Assembly (NCBI GenBank): GCA_023412635.1
Contig: JAEYNI010000142.1
Span: 1-11,572, forward strand
Direction: 5' to 3'
DNA length: 11,572 bases
Origin: Bacillota bacterium
GTDB lineage: Bacteria > Bacillota > Clostridia > Acetivibrionales > DSM-1351
Below, one piece after another: positions 1 through 6,045 of the stretch. Position 1 is the stretch's first letter, and each line of letters opens with the position of its first letter. The notes under the pieces were generated by a model. That model saw only the letters and a list, made by a program, of their open reading frames with translations, did not search any database and was not told where the DNA came from. The translations under genes were made by a program, and so were the position numbers.

Positions 1-30
1 TTTTCCACCAGTCATTATAATAGCGTACAT
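1..30 (-). CDS. rplU: 50S ribosomal protein L21, first 10 codons (partial)
   Basis: The first ten codons of a minus-strand gene run off the left edge and read MYAIIMTGGK. This matches the universal N-terminus of ribosomal protein L21 (MYAIIxTGGKQY). A perfect ribosome binding site, AGGAGGTG, lies a few bases upstream at about 38-45. L21 is a 23S rRNA-binding protein of the large subunit. The position downstream of rng agrees with the conserved rng-rplU order in Firmicutes, although here a metallo-beta-lactamase gene separates the two. The rest of the gene is outside the window. Confidence 0.9.
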   Translation of the reverse strand, partial: MYAIIMTGGK

Positions 31-161
31 TGATACACCTCCTACTAACAGTCTCGCCGACCTGAATGACGTATACACACATAATCTGCGTTCATCACAG
101 GCAATAATCACATTGAATTGCTTCAAAAGACTATATTTAAAAGCCTTGGCCGAGCGGCTAC
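31..161 (-). promoter_or_regulatory. Structured leader of rplU (L21-leader-like)
   Basis: The 5' untranslated RNA of rplU can form at least two adjacent hairpins. One pairs 61-71 with 89-101 (CCTG and ATGA/TCAT blocks with small bulges). The next is formed by 102-121, where GCAATTCA pairs with TGAttATTGC. Near the start of the leader, AGCC and GGCT around 142-160 can also pair just before a short T run. Ribosomal protein leaders that bind their own protein are known for L21 in Firmicutes (Rfam L21 leader). Assignment to that family is an inference from position and hairpins, because I could not run the covariance model. Confidence 0.5.
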
Positions 162-167
162 CGATAT

Positions 168-196
168 ATTTTAGCACAACCTATAATCCTTGTCAA
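168..196 (-). promoter_or_regulatory. Sigma-A promoter of rplU
   Basis: On the minus strand a perfect -35 box TTGACA (191-196) is followed by a 17-base spacer and the -10 box TAAAAT (168-173). The expected transcript start is near 161, giving a leader of about 130 bases before rplU. The -35 box lies next to the tandem-repeat patch that begins at 203. Confidence 0.85.
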
Positions 197-202
197 TCTC
201 AT

Positions 203-274
203 TAATTCCAAGTGCTGCTTCTGACGTAATCCCAAATTCTGTTTCTGGCGTAATTCCGAGTGCTACCTCTGACA
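203..274. repeat. Three tandem copies of a 24-base repeat
   Basis: Three imperfect 24-base units lie at 203-226, 227-250 and 251-274. Each starts TAATtCC and ends with the block TCTGaCg or a close variant. On the minus strand the period is a multiple of three and one frame stays open across the units, repeating G-I-T-x-E on an 8-codon cycle. There is no start codon or ribosome binding site, so I do not call a gene. Confidence 0.75.
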
Positions 275-299
275 ACCTGCTGACCCTGCTGACATATGC

Positions 300-363
300 C
301 GCTGAATTACCGCTGAATTATCGTTGAAATTACTGCTGAATTATCGTTGAAATTACCGCTGAC
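300..363. repeat. Tandem 11/12-base repeat
   Basis: Five consecutive 11-12-base units of the type CGCTGAATTAC, CGCTGAATTAT and CGTTGAAATTAC run from 300 to 356, followed by a partial unit. Units 2-3 and 4-5 form a 23-base higher-order duplication. A shorter GCTGAC-type duplication lies at about 277-293. The patch sits between the stop codon of the metallo-beta-lactamase gene and the rplU promoter. Confidence 0.75.
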
Positions 364-385
364 AGCTGACTAATTCAGGTCAGCT
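364..385 (-). other. Hairpin at the end of the metallo-beta-lactamase gene
   Basis: AGCTGAC (364-370) and GTCAGCT (379-385) form a perfect 7-bp stem with an 8-base loop that touches the stop codon of the lactamase gene. No T run follows it on the minus strand, so it is not a canonical Rho-independent terminator. It may protect the mRNA 3' end or be incidental. Confidence 0.45.
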
Positions 386-1284
386 TACTTATTGACCAAA
401 TCTATCGTATGTCTTATAAGGTCTAAATTACCCCATTCTCCGTGTCCCGGTATTACTACTTCAGTATCCGGGTATTTTTCCAAAACCTTCTCCACCGAAG
501 CAGGCCACATTACAGTATTGGCTTCAGAAGTATTTCCCTTATCCTTTGTATCCAGTGACTTGATTAAGCAGCCTCCAAAAAGAACCTTATACTGAGGGAA
601 CCATACTGTTACATTGTCAACGGTATGACCCTCTCCAGGATAAAATACTTCCAAATTAATATTCCCGAAATTGATATTGGGCTCGGTATCCAGAGTAGGC
701 TTCGGTTTCTGAAATCCATTTTTTTCTGCTTCTATTACTGTTAGTTTTGTACTTCTTACATCAATTTTATTCTCAAGCAAGGTATCGATTCCACCTATTC
801 TATCTGCATGAGCGTGAGTTATAACTGCTAGTACAATATCCCTATTAAACACACTTTTCGTCAGCTTTATCAGTTCCTTCGTCTGAGCATTATTCCACGG
901 AGTATCAATTAAGATTAATCCTTTCGAAGAAAGGGCTATAATTCCATTTGAGGGAGTCCTGCTTCCATTATAGTCTGTGTATGTAGTATGTACCCAAATA
1001 TTATCATTTATCTTTGTCAATTCCACACTGTCGGTAGTATCAGAAGCACTTTTATAAAAATTCTCCGACACTTTAATATCCTCAGAACCATTTTCTGTTG
1101 AACTCTCAGTTGCCTTAATGTCGTCAGAACTATTTTTCACTGAGCTCTCAGTTGCCATAATGTCTATAGAAGTACTCACTGAAGTTTCGGTACCCTCTGA
1201 CTCGTTAGAACACCCTGTTGAAAAAAAGGCTAGAAAAACGCATGCAACCAAAATTAAACCTATTTTTTTTGTTGTTTCACCCAA
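385..1284 (-). CDS. bla: Subclass B1 metallo-beta-lactamase-type lipoprotein
   Basis: The 299-residue product is a predicted lipoprotein with a metallo-beta-lactamase fold. Residues 1-25 are a signal peptide: KK, a hydrophobic run, then STGC with C25 as the likely lipidated cysteine. Residues 41-82 are a low-complexity linker of three 14-residue repeats. The catalytic domain starts near residue 88 and has the full B1 ligand set: H157, H159 and D161 (HAHADRIGG), H220 (GEGHTVDN), C239 (GGCLIKS, with the B1 lysine K242) and H281 (PGHGE). The family hydrolyses beta-lactam rings with one or two zinc ions, and the layout resembles the Bacillus BcII group. The start is TTG with an AAGGAAGG ribosome binding site 8 bases upstream. 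No convincing promoter was seen in the gap after rng, so co-transcription is possible. Antibiotic substrate range cannot be read from the sequence. Confidence 0.9.
   Translation of the reverse strand: MGETTKKIGLILVACVFLAFFSTGCSNESEGTETSVSTSIDIMATESSVKNSSDDIKATESSTENGSEDIKVSENFYKSASDTTDSVELTKINDNIWVHTTYTDYNGSRTPSNGIIALSSKGLILIDTPWNNAQTKELIKLTKSVFNRDIVLAVITHAHADRIGGIDTLLENKIDVRSTKLTVIEAEKNGFQKPKPTLDTEPNINFGNINLEVFYPGEGHTVDNVTVWFPQYKVLFGGCLIKSLDTKDKGNTSEANTVMWPASVEKVLEKYPDTEVVIPGHGEWGNLDLIRHTIDLVNK
1039..1164 (-). repeat. In-frame 42-base repeats encoding a 14-residue linker repeat
   Basis: Three imperfect units of 14 codons encode residues 41-54, 55-68 and 69-82 of the lactamase lipoprotein. 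Each starts with Asp-Ile-(Met/Lys) and is rich in Ser, Glu, Thr and Asn. The sequence is visibly repeated at the DNA level (the block CTCAGTTGCC recurs). The likely role is a flexible spacer between the lipid anchor and the enzyme domain. Confidence 0.8.
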
Positions 1285-1394
1285 AGCTTGAGCCTTCCTT
1301 TCTAACGAGAATTTAACTGAATCATCTTTAGCAAACAGGCCTACCTTTAACCAAAAATTTTTTATAATAGATTTAATTACAGCTATTAGATATA

Positions 1395-1417
1395 TTAAAT
1401 TTAATTATTAAATTTAA
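1395..1417. other. AT-only perfect inverted repeat downstream of rng
   Basis: Eleven-base arms TTAAATTTAAT and ATTAAATTTAA flank a single central T, just after the rng stop codon. An all-AU hairpin is weak and lacks a proper T tract, so I do not call it a terminator. It may also be a protein-binding palindrome or chance in AT-rich DNA. Confidence 0.4.
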
Positions 1418-1423
1418 ATAATT

Positions 1424-2902
1424 CTATTTATTGGATACTATTCTGAGTCCTCCCACTTTCAAATCATTGACAGGACATACTGTTATCCCTAAGTCAGGAA
1501 TATCTGAGTATTCCTGTATAAGCTTTTCAGAATAACTCTCAATTAGTGGGGCTACAGATGTATGTACCTCAACTTTTATTGCCTTTGCCGCTGCTGTTTT
1601 AAGATATTCCCGTATTTCCCTAAGAATATTCATTGCATGGGTATCGGTAGTAAAGACCCTGCCATTACCGTCACAGCATGGGCAATCACAATTCATAACT
1701 GTAGCAAGCTCCTGCCTGATTTTTTTTCTGGTCATTTCAACAAGACCAAGGGCTGTCATTCCAAGTACAATTGTTTTTGTCCTGTCATTTTTAAGACTCA
1801 GTCTCAGTGAATCCAGAACCATCTGCTGATGCTCAGGATCGTTCATATCAATAAAGTCAATTATTACTATACCTCCGATATCCCTTAACCTCAACTGCTT
1901 CGCTATTTCCTTTGACGCCTCTATATTTGTTATCAGCACAGTATCTTCCAGATTGTTATTTCCTACAAACTTACCGGTATTGACATCTATTACCGTAAGA
2001 GCTTCAGTTTTATCAATGATTATATAGCCTCCGCATTTAAGCCACACTTTTCGGGAAAGTGCTCTTTCAATTTTGGTTTCGATCTGATAATAGTCAAAGA
2101 TTGCGTAGTCCTTCTGAAATAGTTCTACACGGTTTTTTAGTACCGGAGATATCATCTCAACCAGTTCAAGTACTTTGTAATATTCTTTTTCATCATTTAT
2201 TATAAACTTATCAATATTCCAGGTAAACAAATCCCTGACCGACCTGTATATCAGGTTAATATCCCTGTGAATACATCTTGGAACAGGCCCGCTACTTTCC
2301 GACTGCTTTATTTTTGACCAGAGTTTTGTCAGAAAGGAGACATCTTCAACCAAATCAGCCTCTTCCTTGCCCTCGGATACTGTACGAACTATAAGTCCCA
2401 TATTTTCAGGCTTCAGATTTTCTGCTATCTTTTTTAGTTTCTGCCTTTCATTGTCATTTTCAATTCTTCGCGAAATGCCCACATAATCGGCATTAGGAAG
2501 CAAAACCAGATTTCGGCCCGGAAGAGTAATATGAGTTGAAACTCTTGGCCCCTTTGTACCAATAGGCTCCTTAATAACCTGAACAGTAATCTCCTGACCA
2601 ACTTTAAGTATATCTGCTATATTATAACCTGTATAGTCACGATATACTTCTATTTCATCATCGGAATACTCTTTCTGAGGTATGGCATCACCCACATAAA
2701 GAAATGCATTTTTTTCATAGCCTATATCAATAAAGGCTGCCTGCATCCCGGGCAGTACACTGCTGACTTTGCCCCTGTATATATTACCTACTAGTCCCTG
2801 ATGATTCGTTCTTTCAATGTGAATTTCGGCTAGTTCTTTGTCTTCCAGGATTCCGACTCTGATTTCGCCAACATTGACGTCCACAATTATCTCGTTAATC
2901 AT
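1424..2902 (-). CDS. rng: Ribonuclease G (RNase E/G family endoribonuclease)
   Basis: The 492-residue length is close to that of classical RNase G. An S1-type RNA-binding region covers about residues 38-125 (GNIYRGKVSSVLPGMQAAF). The RNase E/G catalytic centre follows: D306 in IDVNTG and D349 in IIDFIDM, which coordinate Mg. Near residues 405-410 is the cysteine cluster CDCPCC followed by DGNGR, equivalent to the zinc-link of RNase E. The enzyme cuts single-stranded, 5'-monophosphorylated RNA and acts in rRNA maturation and mRNA decay. The long C-terminal scaffold of enterobacterial RNase E is absent. The start is ATG with GGAG 7 bases upstream. The 5' untranslated region to the DUF2344 gene holds three consecutive hairpins, including structured element A, which recalls the self-regulatory leader of RNase E. 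Confidence 0.95.
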   Translation of the reverse strand: MINEIIVDVNVGEIRVGILEDKELAEIHIERTNHQGLVGNIYRGKVSSVLPGMQAAFIDIGYEKNAFLYVGDAIPQKEYSDDEIEVYRDYTGYNIADILKVGQEITVQVIKEPIGTKGPRVSTHITLPGRNLVLLPNADYVGISRRIENDNERQKLKKIAENLKPENMGLIVRTVSEGKEEADLVEDVSFLTKLWSKIKQSESSGPVPRCIHRDINLIYRSVRDLFTWNIDKFIINDEKEYYKVLELVEMISPVLKNRVELFQKDYAIFDYYQIETKIERALSRKVWLKCGGYIIIDKTEALTVIDVNTGKFVGNNNLEDTVLITNIEASKEIAKQLRLRDIGGIVIIDFIDMNDPEHQQMVLDSLRLSLKNDRTKTIVLGMTALGLVEMTRKKIRQELATVMNCDCPCCDGNGRVFTTDTHAMNILREIREYLKTAAAKAIKVEVHTSVAPLIESYSEKLIQEYSDIPDLGITVCPVNDLKVGGLRIVSNK

Positions 2903-2920
2903 TCACACTCTCCATTTCCG

Positions 2921-2982
2921 GCGCAGTTCAAGGTAATCCTGCGCTTTTAGTTCAAATGTATCCGAACCGGGGCAGATACATT
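2921..2982 (-). promoter_or_regulatory. Two hairpins in the 5' untranslated region of rng
   Basis: Two perfect inverted repeats lie between the rng ribosome binding site and element A. GCGCAG (2921-2926) pairs with CTGCGC (2939-2944), with a 12-base loop. AATGTATC (2955-2962) pairs with GATACATT (2975-2982), also with a 12-base loop. Neither has a T run on the minus strand. With element A this gives three successive stem-loops before rng. Confidence 0.55.
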
Positions 2983-3050
2983 ATAACGCATCGGTTTGAA
3001 GAAAATTTTTCGATTGTAGAAAAATTTTCTTACCTCGTTATAAAACCGAT
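2981..3050. repeat. Structured repeat element, copy A (short form)
   Basis: The element is bounded by TTATAACG (2981-2988) and its inverted copy CGTTATAA (3036-3043). A 13-bp perfect hairpin pairs 2999-3011 with 3019-3031 around the 7-base loop GATTGTA. An outer 8-bp stem pairs ATCGGTTT (2990-2997) with AAACCGAT (3043-3050). The right side overlaps the last codons and the TAA stop of the DUF2344 gene. Copy B at 5779-5975 has the same ends, loop type and hairpin length, with compensatory base changes in the arms. Whether it is a small non-autonomous mobile element or a regulatory RNA motif is open. Confidence 0.75.
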
Positions 3051-3748
3051 CCATCCATAGGGTCCAGCAATTCCTCACCAGCTTTAACAAACAATTTGGA
3101 TCTATGAATCCGGTCTATTTCAAAGCTTTCTCCAAGCATTTCAAAAAAGGAATCCACAAGCAACTCCGGTTTGAGGTTTGCCTTGCTTCCTGCACTGACC
3201 AACATTGATAACTTAATTATATTAAAATCTCCCAAGGACTGAAGTTCAAAGTCTAAATCATAGATCATACTCCTGATATCAGTATCTTTTATTCCGCTCT
3301 TGGTCTTCTTTTTTACTACTATCTCTTTTTGAGAAAGATATTTTTTAATACTGTTTTCAAGGCTTTTCTCATCGCATTCAAACCCTGTTCCCACTACCAC
3401 AACATATTCCGAAGCCGCAATGGTAGCCATTATATTTTGCTTTGATTCTCTCGGCTTTGCAGCCATTACTTCCAGGCCTGCAGGTAGCTGGGTATTGAGT
3501 CTTTCAATAAAATCATTTATCGGAAGACTATCATCAGTAATTTCAAAATCACCATATTCAGCATCGCTGGTCACTCCCACACTCAGAGGCAGTCCAAAAA
3601 CCATTCCCGGATGGGGGTTGAAGCCCTGAGAGTAAGCAATTGGTAGTCTGGCTCTTCTTATTGCACGTTCAAAAACCTTCATCAAATCCAAATGCGATAT
3701 GAATTTAACCTCTTCACCACGTTTAAATTTTACACGTATATTAACCAA
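3038..3748 (-). CDS. DUF2344 / TIGR03936 radical SAM-associated protein
   Basis: The 236-residue protein belongs to the DUF2344 (TIGR03936) family, recognised by its N-terminal signature FISHLDLMKVFERAIRRA (residues 16-33) and YSQGFNPHP (39-47). The family is found beside, or fused to, TIGR03960-type radical SAM proteins. The partner gene here ends 64 bases upstream on the same strand, so the two are probably co-transcribed. The biochemical function is not established, and an RNA-modification role is only suggested by neighbours. I chose a TTG start at 3748 because GGGAGG (3755-3760) sits 6 bases before it and the product then begins like its relatives. An upstream in-frame ATG at 3769 would place that ribosome binding site inside the gene. 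The stop codon lies inside structured repeat element A. Confidence 0.88.
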   Translation of the reverse strand: MVNIRVKFKRGEEVKFISHLDLMKVFERAIRRARLPIAYSQGFNPHPGMVFGLPLSVGVTSDAEYGDFEITDDSLPINDFIERLNTQLPAGLEVMAAKPRESKQNIMATIAASEYVVVVGTGFECDEKSLENSIKKYLSQKEIVVKKKTKSGIKDTDIRSMIYDLDFELQSLGDFNIIKLSMLVSAGSKANLKPELLVDSFFEMLGESFEIDRIHRSKLFVKAGEELLDPMDGSVL

Positions 3749-3812
3749 TTTAAACCTCCCAAACCGCATGCTCTGACATGCAGGTCACAAATAATTGCAT
3801 TTATATAATTCT

Positions 3813-5648
3813 TTAACAAATTCCGCTTTTAAAGCTGGCAGCACCACAGCCACCGCAGTCAATCCGGCAGTTTGGTGTCACCTTTCCTTCACGTGCTTTT
3901 TTACTTTCACTTATAAGATATTTCTTGGTTACTCCCACATCAACATGATCCCAAGGTAAAATCTCCTCGTAAGCCCTCTTGCGGGTAACGTAAAAATACG
4001 GGTCAACACCGCATTCTTCAAAGGCCTTCATCCAAACCTCGTACTTGAAATGTTCTCCCCAGCCATCAAATTTACAACCCATCTGCCAGGCTTTTATAAG
4101 AACCTTGCATACTCTTCTGTCACCACGGGCAAAAACAGCTTCCATAAAACTCAGTTTATTCTCATGATAGTTATATGTGATCTGCTTTGAACGGATTTTA
4201 TCCTTTAAGTGCATCTGTTTCTGATGTACATTCTCAATGCTGTCCTGGGGCTCCCACTGGAAGGGTGTGAAGGCCTTTGGAACAAAGGTAGCTGTGCTGA
4301 CGGTAATGTTCAGGTTCTTACCTCTCTTTTCTCTGGGAACATTTCTATATACGTCAACTACCTTGTAAGCCAGGTCAGCTATACCTTCCACATCTTCAAA
4401 TGTTTCTGTGGGCAGACCGAGCATGAAGTACAGCTTTACGCCACTCCAGCCGCCGTTAAAGGCCAGTGTAACAGCCTTCAGCAAGTCCTCTTCTGTAACC
4501 CCTTTGTTAATCACATCCCTCAATCTCTGCGTGCCTGCCTCAGGTGCAAAAGTAAGTCCGCTCTTTCGAACCTTTTGTGCCTTTTCCATCAGATCCAGTG
4601 AAAAGGAATCTATTCTCAAGGAAGGAAGGGATAAATTGACCTTTCTTTCCTCCATATCTTCAAGAAGTCCTGTTGTCAACGATTCCAGTCCTGTATAATC
4701 ACTTGTGCTAAGTGAAGTGAGTGATATTTCCTCATAGCCGGTGCTTTCCTCAAGTTTCCGTGCAAGTTCCAGTAATCTTTCAGGGCTTTTCTCCCTCACC
4801 GGTCTGTAAATAAAGCCTGCCTGACAAAAACGGCAGCCTCTTGTACACCCTCTGAATATTTCCAGCATTATTCTGTCATGAACTATGTCGGTATAAGGAA
4901 CAATTATTTTTTCCGGGAAGTATGCCTTATCCATATCCTTAATAATTCGCTTTTTTATTTTTACCGGATAATGGGGCTTCAAGGGAATAAATTCCTTGAT
5001 AGTGCCATCTTCATTATAGGTAAACTCATAAAATGACGGTACATAAATACCTTCTATTTTAACAATGTCTTCTAGAAAGGCCTGTCTTGGTCTGCCTGTC
5101 CCTTTCCAGCTACTGTACGCATCCATGACCTCATTAATTATCTCTTCACCTTCTCCCATCATGAAGAAGTCTACAATATCAGCCAGTGGCTCTGGATTAT
5201 ACGCACAAGGTCCTCCAGCACATACAAATGGTGCCTCAAACTTTCTCTCCTCTGCCAGAATTGGAATTCCCGCAAGATCAAGCATGTTTACAATATTTGA
5301 AAAGCTCATTTCGTACTGAAGTGTAAAGCCTACAAAATCAAAGTTTTTTATAGGGTCCTTGCTCTCAAGGGAGTAGAGTGGGATATTATTTTCCCTCATC
5401 TTACTTTCCATATCTGTCCAGGGAGCAAAAACCCTTTCACAATAGCAGTCCTGTCTTTCATTCAATAAGTGGTAGAGTATTTTCATTCCCAAATGTGACA
5501 TCCCTATTTCATAGGTGTCAGGAAAACAGAAAGCAAACCTTATATTAACATTATCAGGGTCCTTTATAACACTATTCCATTCATTTCCGGTGTATCTTGA
5601 TGGTTTCTCAACACTTTTTAACATTTTATCCGAAAGTTTAATCCCCAT
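3813..5648 (-). CDS. TIGR03960-type radical SAM protein with B12-binding-like N-terminus
   Basis: The 611-residue protein has a B12-binding-like N-terminal half (FPDTYEIGMSHLG near residues 42-54; later GGPCAYNPEPLADIVDFFMMGEGE). The radical SAM core carries the iron-sulfur motif CTRGCRFC, with C268, C272 and C275 as ligands of the [4Fe-4S] cluster that cleaves S-adenosylmethionine. The C-terminus ends in a short Cys-rich tail (CRIDCGGCGAASF). This matches the TIGR03960 family, which sits upstream of DUF2344 and rng in many Clostridia. The substrate is unknown. The start is placed at the ATG at 5648, because GGGAG lies 5 bases before it; an in-frame ATG at 5660 lacks a ribosome binding site. 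A long leader with terminator-like and palindromic hairpins precedes the gene, so expression may be attenuated. Confidence 0.92.
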   Translation of the reverse strand: MGIKLSDKMLKSVEKPSRYTGNEWNSVIKDPDNVNIRFAFCFPDTYEIGMSHLGMKILYHLLNERQDCYCERVFAPWTDMESKMRENNIPLYSLESKDPIKNFDFVGFTLQYEMSFSNIVNMLDLAGIPILAEERKFEAPFVCAGGPCAYNPEPLADIVDFFMMGEGEEIINEVMDAYSSWKGTGRPRQAFLEDIVKIEGIYVPSFYEFTYNEDGTIKEFIPLKPHYPVKIKKRIIKDMDKAYFPEKIIVPYTDIVHDRIMLEIFRGCTRGCRFCQAGFIYRPVREKSPERLLELARKLEESTGYEEISLTSLSTSDYTGLESLTTGLLEDMEERKVNLSLPSLRIDSFSLDLMEKAQKVRKSGLTFAPEAGTQRLRDVINKGVTEEDLLKAVTLAFNGGWSGVKLYFMLGLPTETFEDVEGIADLAYKVVDVYRNVPREKRGKNLNITVSTATFVPKAFTPFQWEPQDSIENVHQKQMHLKDKIRSKQITYNYHENKLSFMEAVFARGDRRVCKVLIKAWQMGCKFDGWGEHFKYEVWMKAFEECGVDPYFYVTRKRAYEEILPWDHVDVGVTKKYLISESKKAREGKVTPNCRIDCGGCGAASFKSGIC

Positions 5649-5661
5649 ATTAGCTCCCATC

Positions 5662-5678
5662 TACGCGCATAGCGCGTA
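5662..5678 (-). other. GC-rich palindrome just before the radical SAM gene
   Basis: TACGCGC and GCGCGTA form a perfect 7-bp stem with a 3-base loop (ATA), a few bases upstream of the ribosome binding site of the radical SAM gene. In RNA it would be a stable hairpin next to the translation start. In DNA it could be an operator. Confidence 0.5.
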
Positions 5679-5691
5679 TACAAATAGTAAT

Positions 5692-5715
5692 AAAAAGCCG
5701 CTTAGCGGGTTTTTT
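5692..5715. terminator. Bidirectional terminator-like hairpin in the radical SAM leader
   Basis: CCGC-TTA-GCGG is flanked by A5 on the left and T6 on the right, with one G.G mismatch between the GC stem and the A/T tracts. It therefore looks like a compact Rho-independent terminator in both directions. On the minus strand it lies between the upstream promoters and the radical SAM gene, so it could attenuate that gene. Confidence 0.5.
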
Positions 5716-5717
5716 CT

Positions 5718-5758
5718 GCGTGAAATGCACGATGACTTACAAAATGTATTTTTCACGC
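5718..5758 (-). promoter_or_regulatory. Long-loop hairpin upstream of the terminator-like hairpin
   Basis: GCGTGAAA (5718-5725) and TTTCACGC (5751-5758) form a perfect 8-bp stem with a 25-base loop. It is immediately upstream, in minus-strand reading, of the terminator-like hairpin at 5692-5715. This order is that of a leader domain followed by an attenuator. Confidence 0.45.
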
Positions 5759-5778
5759 TTTTCTCCATTCTAAAATCG

Positions 5779-5975
5779 TTATAACGCCTCGGTTCAAAAG
5801 TAAACTTTTCGGTTGTAGAAAAGTTTACTTACCTCAGCGGCGTTTCAACGAGGCAATGGTGTCCATAGTGCCCTTGGACACACTATGGACACCTTGGATA
5901 TGCTCACCGCTTGAAAACCAAATCGGTACCCGCCACCTGTAGAGGTGGGGGACATCTATTATCGCCTCGTTATAA
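5779..5975. repeat. Structured repeat element, copy B (long form)
   Basis: About 197 bases bounded by TTATAACG (5779-5786) and CGTTATAA (5968-5975). The left part matches copy A: a 13-bp perfect hairpin (5798-5810 with 5818-5830) around the loop GGTTGTA, then TACCTC, and an outer stem pairing GCCTCGgTT (5786-5794) with AACGAGGC (5847-5854). Unlike copy A it holds an extra module of about 120 bases. This contains a perfect 13-bp hairpin (5858-5870 with 5881-5893), the short pair ACCG/CGGT (5906-5909, 5924-5927) and a CCACCT-GTAG-AGGTGG hairpin (5933-5948). The module is visibly richer in G and C than its surroundings. No protein-coding signal was found. It could be a small non-autonomous mobile element or a structured RNA. 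Confidence 0.7.
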
Positions 5976-5986
5976 ACAAAAAAGCC

Positions 5987-6016
5987 AAAAAAAAAGAATA
6001 ATCTTAATTCTTTTTT
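5987..6016. terminator. AT-rich bidirectional terminator-like hairpin
   Basis: AAAAAAGAAT (5990-5999) and ATTCTTTTTT (6007-6016) form a perfect 10-bp stem with a 7-base loop. Read on the minus strand, nine T bases run through and past the 3' arm, and T6 appears in the plus direction. The stem is weak because it is almost all A-U, so termination efficiency is doubtful. It sits between the promoter regions at 6046-6283 and element B. Confidence 0.4.
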
Positions 6017-6045
6017 ATTTTCTGCCATATATTTTTACAAAATTT

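Noticed and set aside
203..363. CRISPR-like array
   Set aside because: Units are directly adjacent without unique spacers, are short and imperfect, and no cas gene is present.
1285..1423. Promoter of the metallo-beta-lactamase gene
   Set aside because: Only weak combinations exist (for example TTGGTT with a poor -10). The AT-rich background makes them unreliable.
4209..4698. Plus-strand open frames opposite the radical SAM gene
   Set aside because: They are fully antisense to a well-supported gene, with composition dictated by it.
5779..5975. Group II intron or complete insertion sequence
   Set aside because: There is no transposase or reverse transcriptase frame, no intron domain V motif, and the element is only about 200 bases.
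5834..6028. Minus-strand open frame of 64 codons across element B
   Set aside because: It lies over perfect inverted repeats, has no ribosome binding site, and its product resembles no protein. The frame is explained by the repeat structure.
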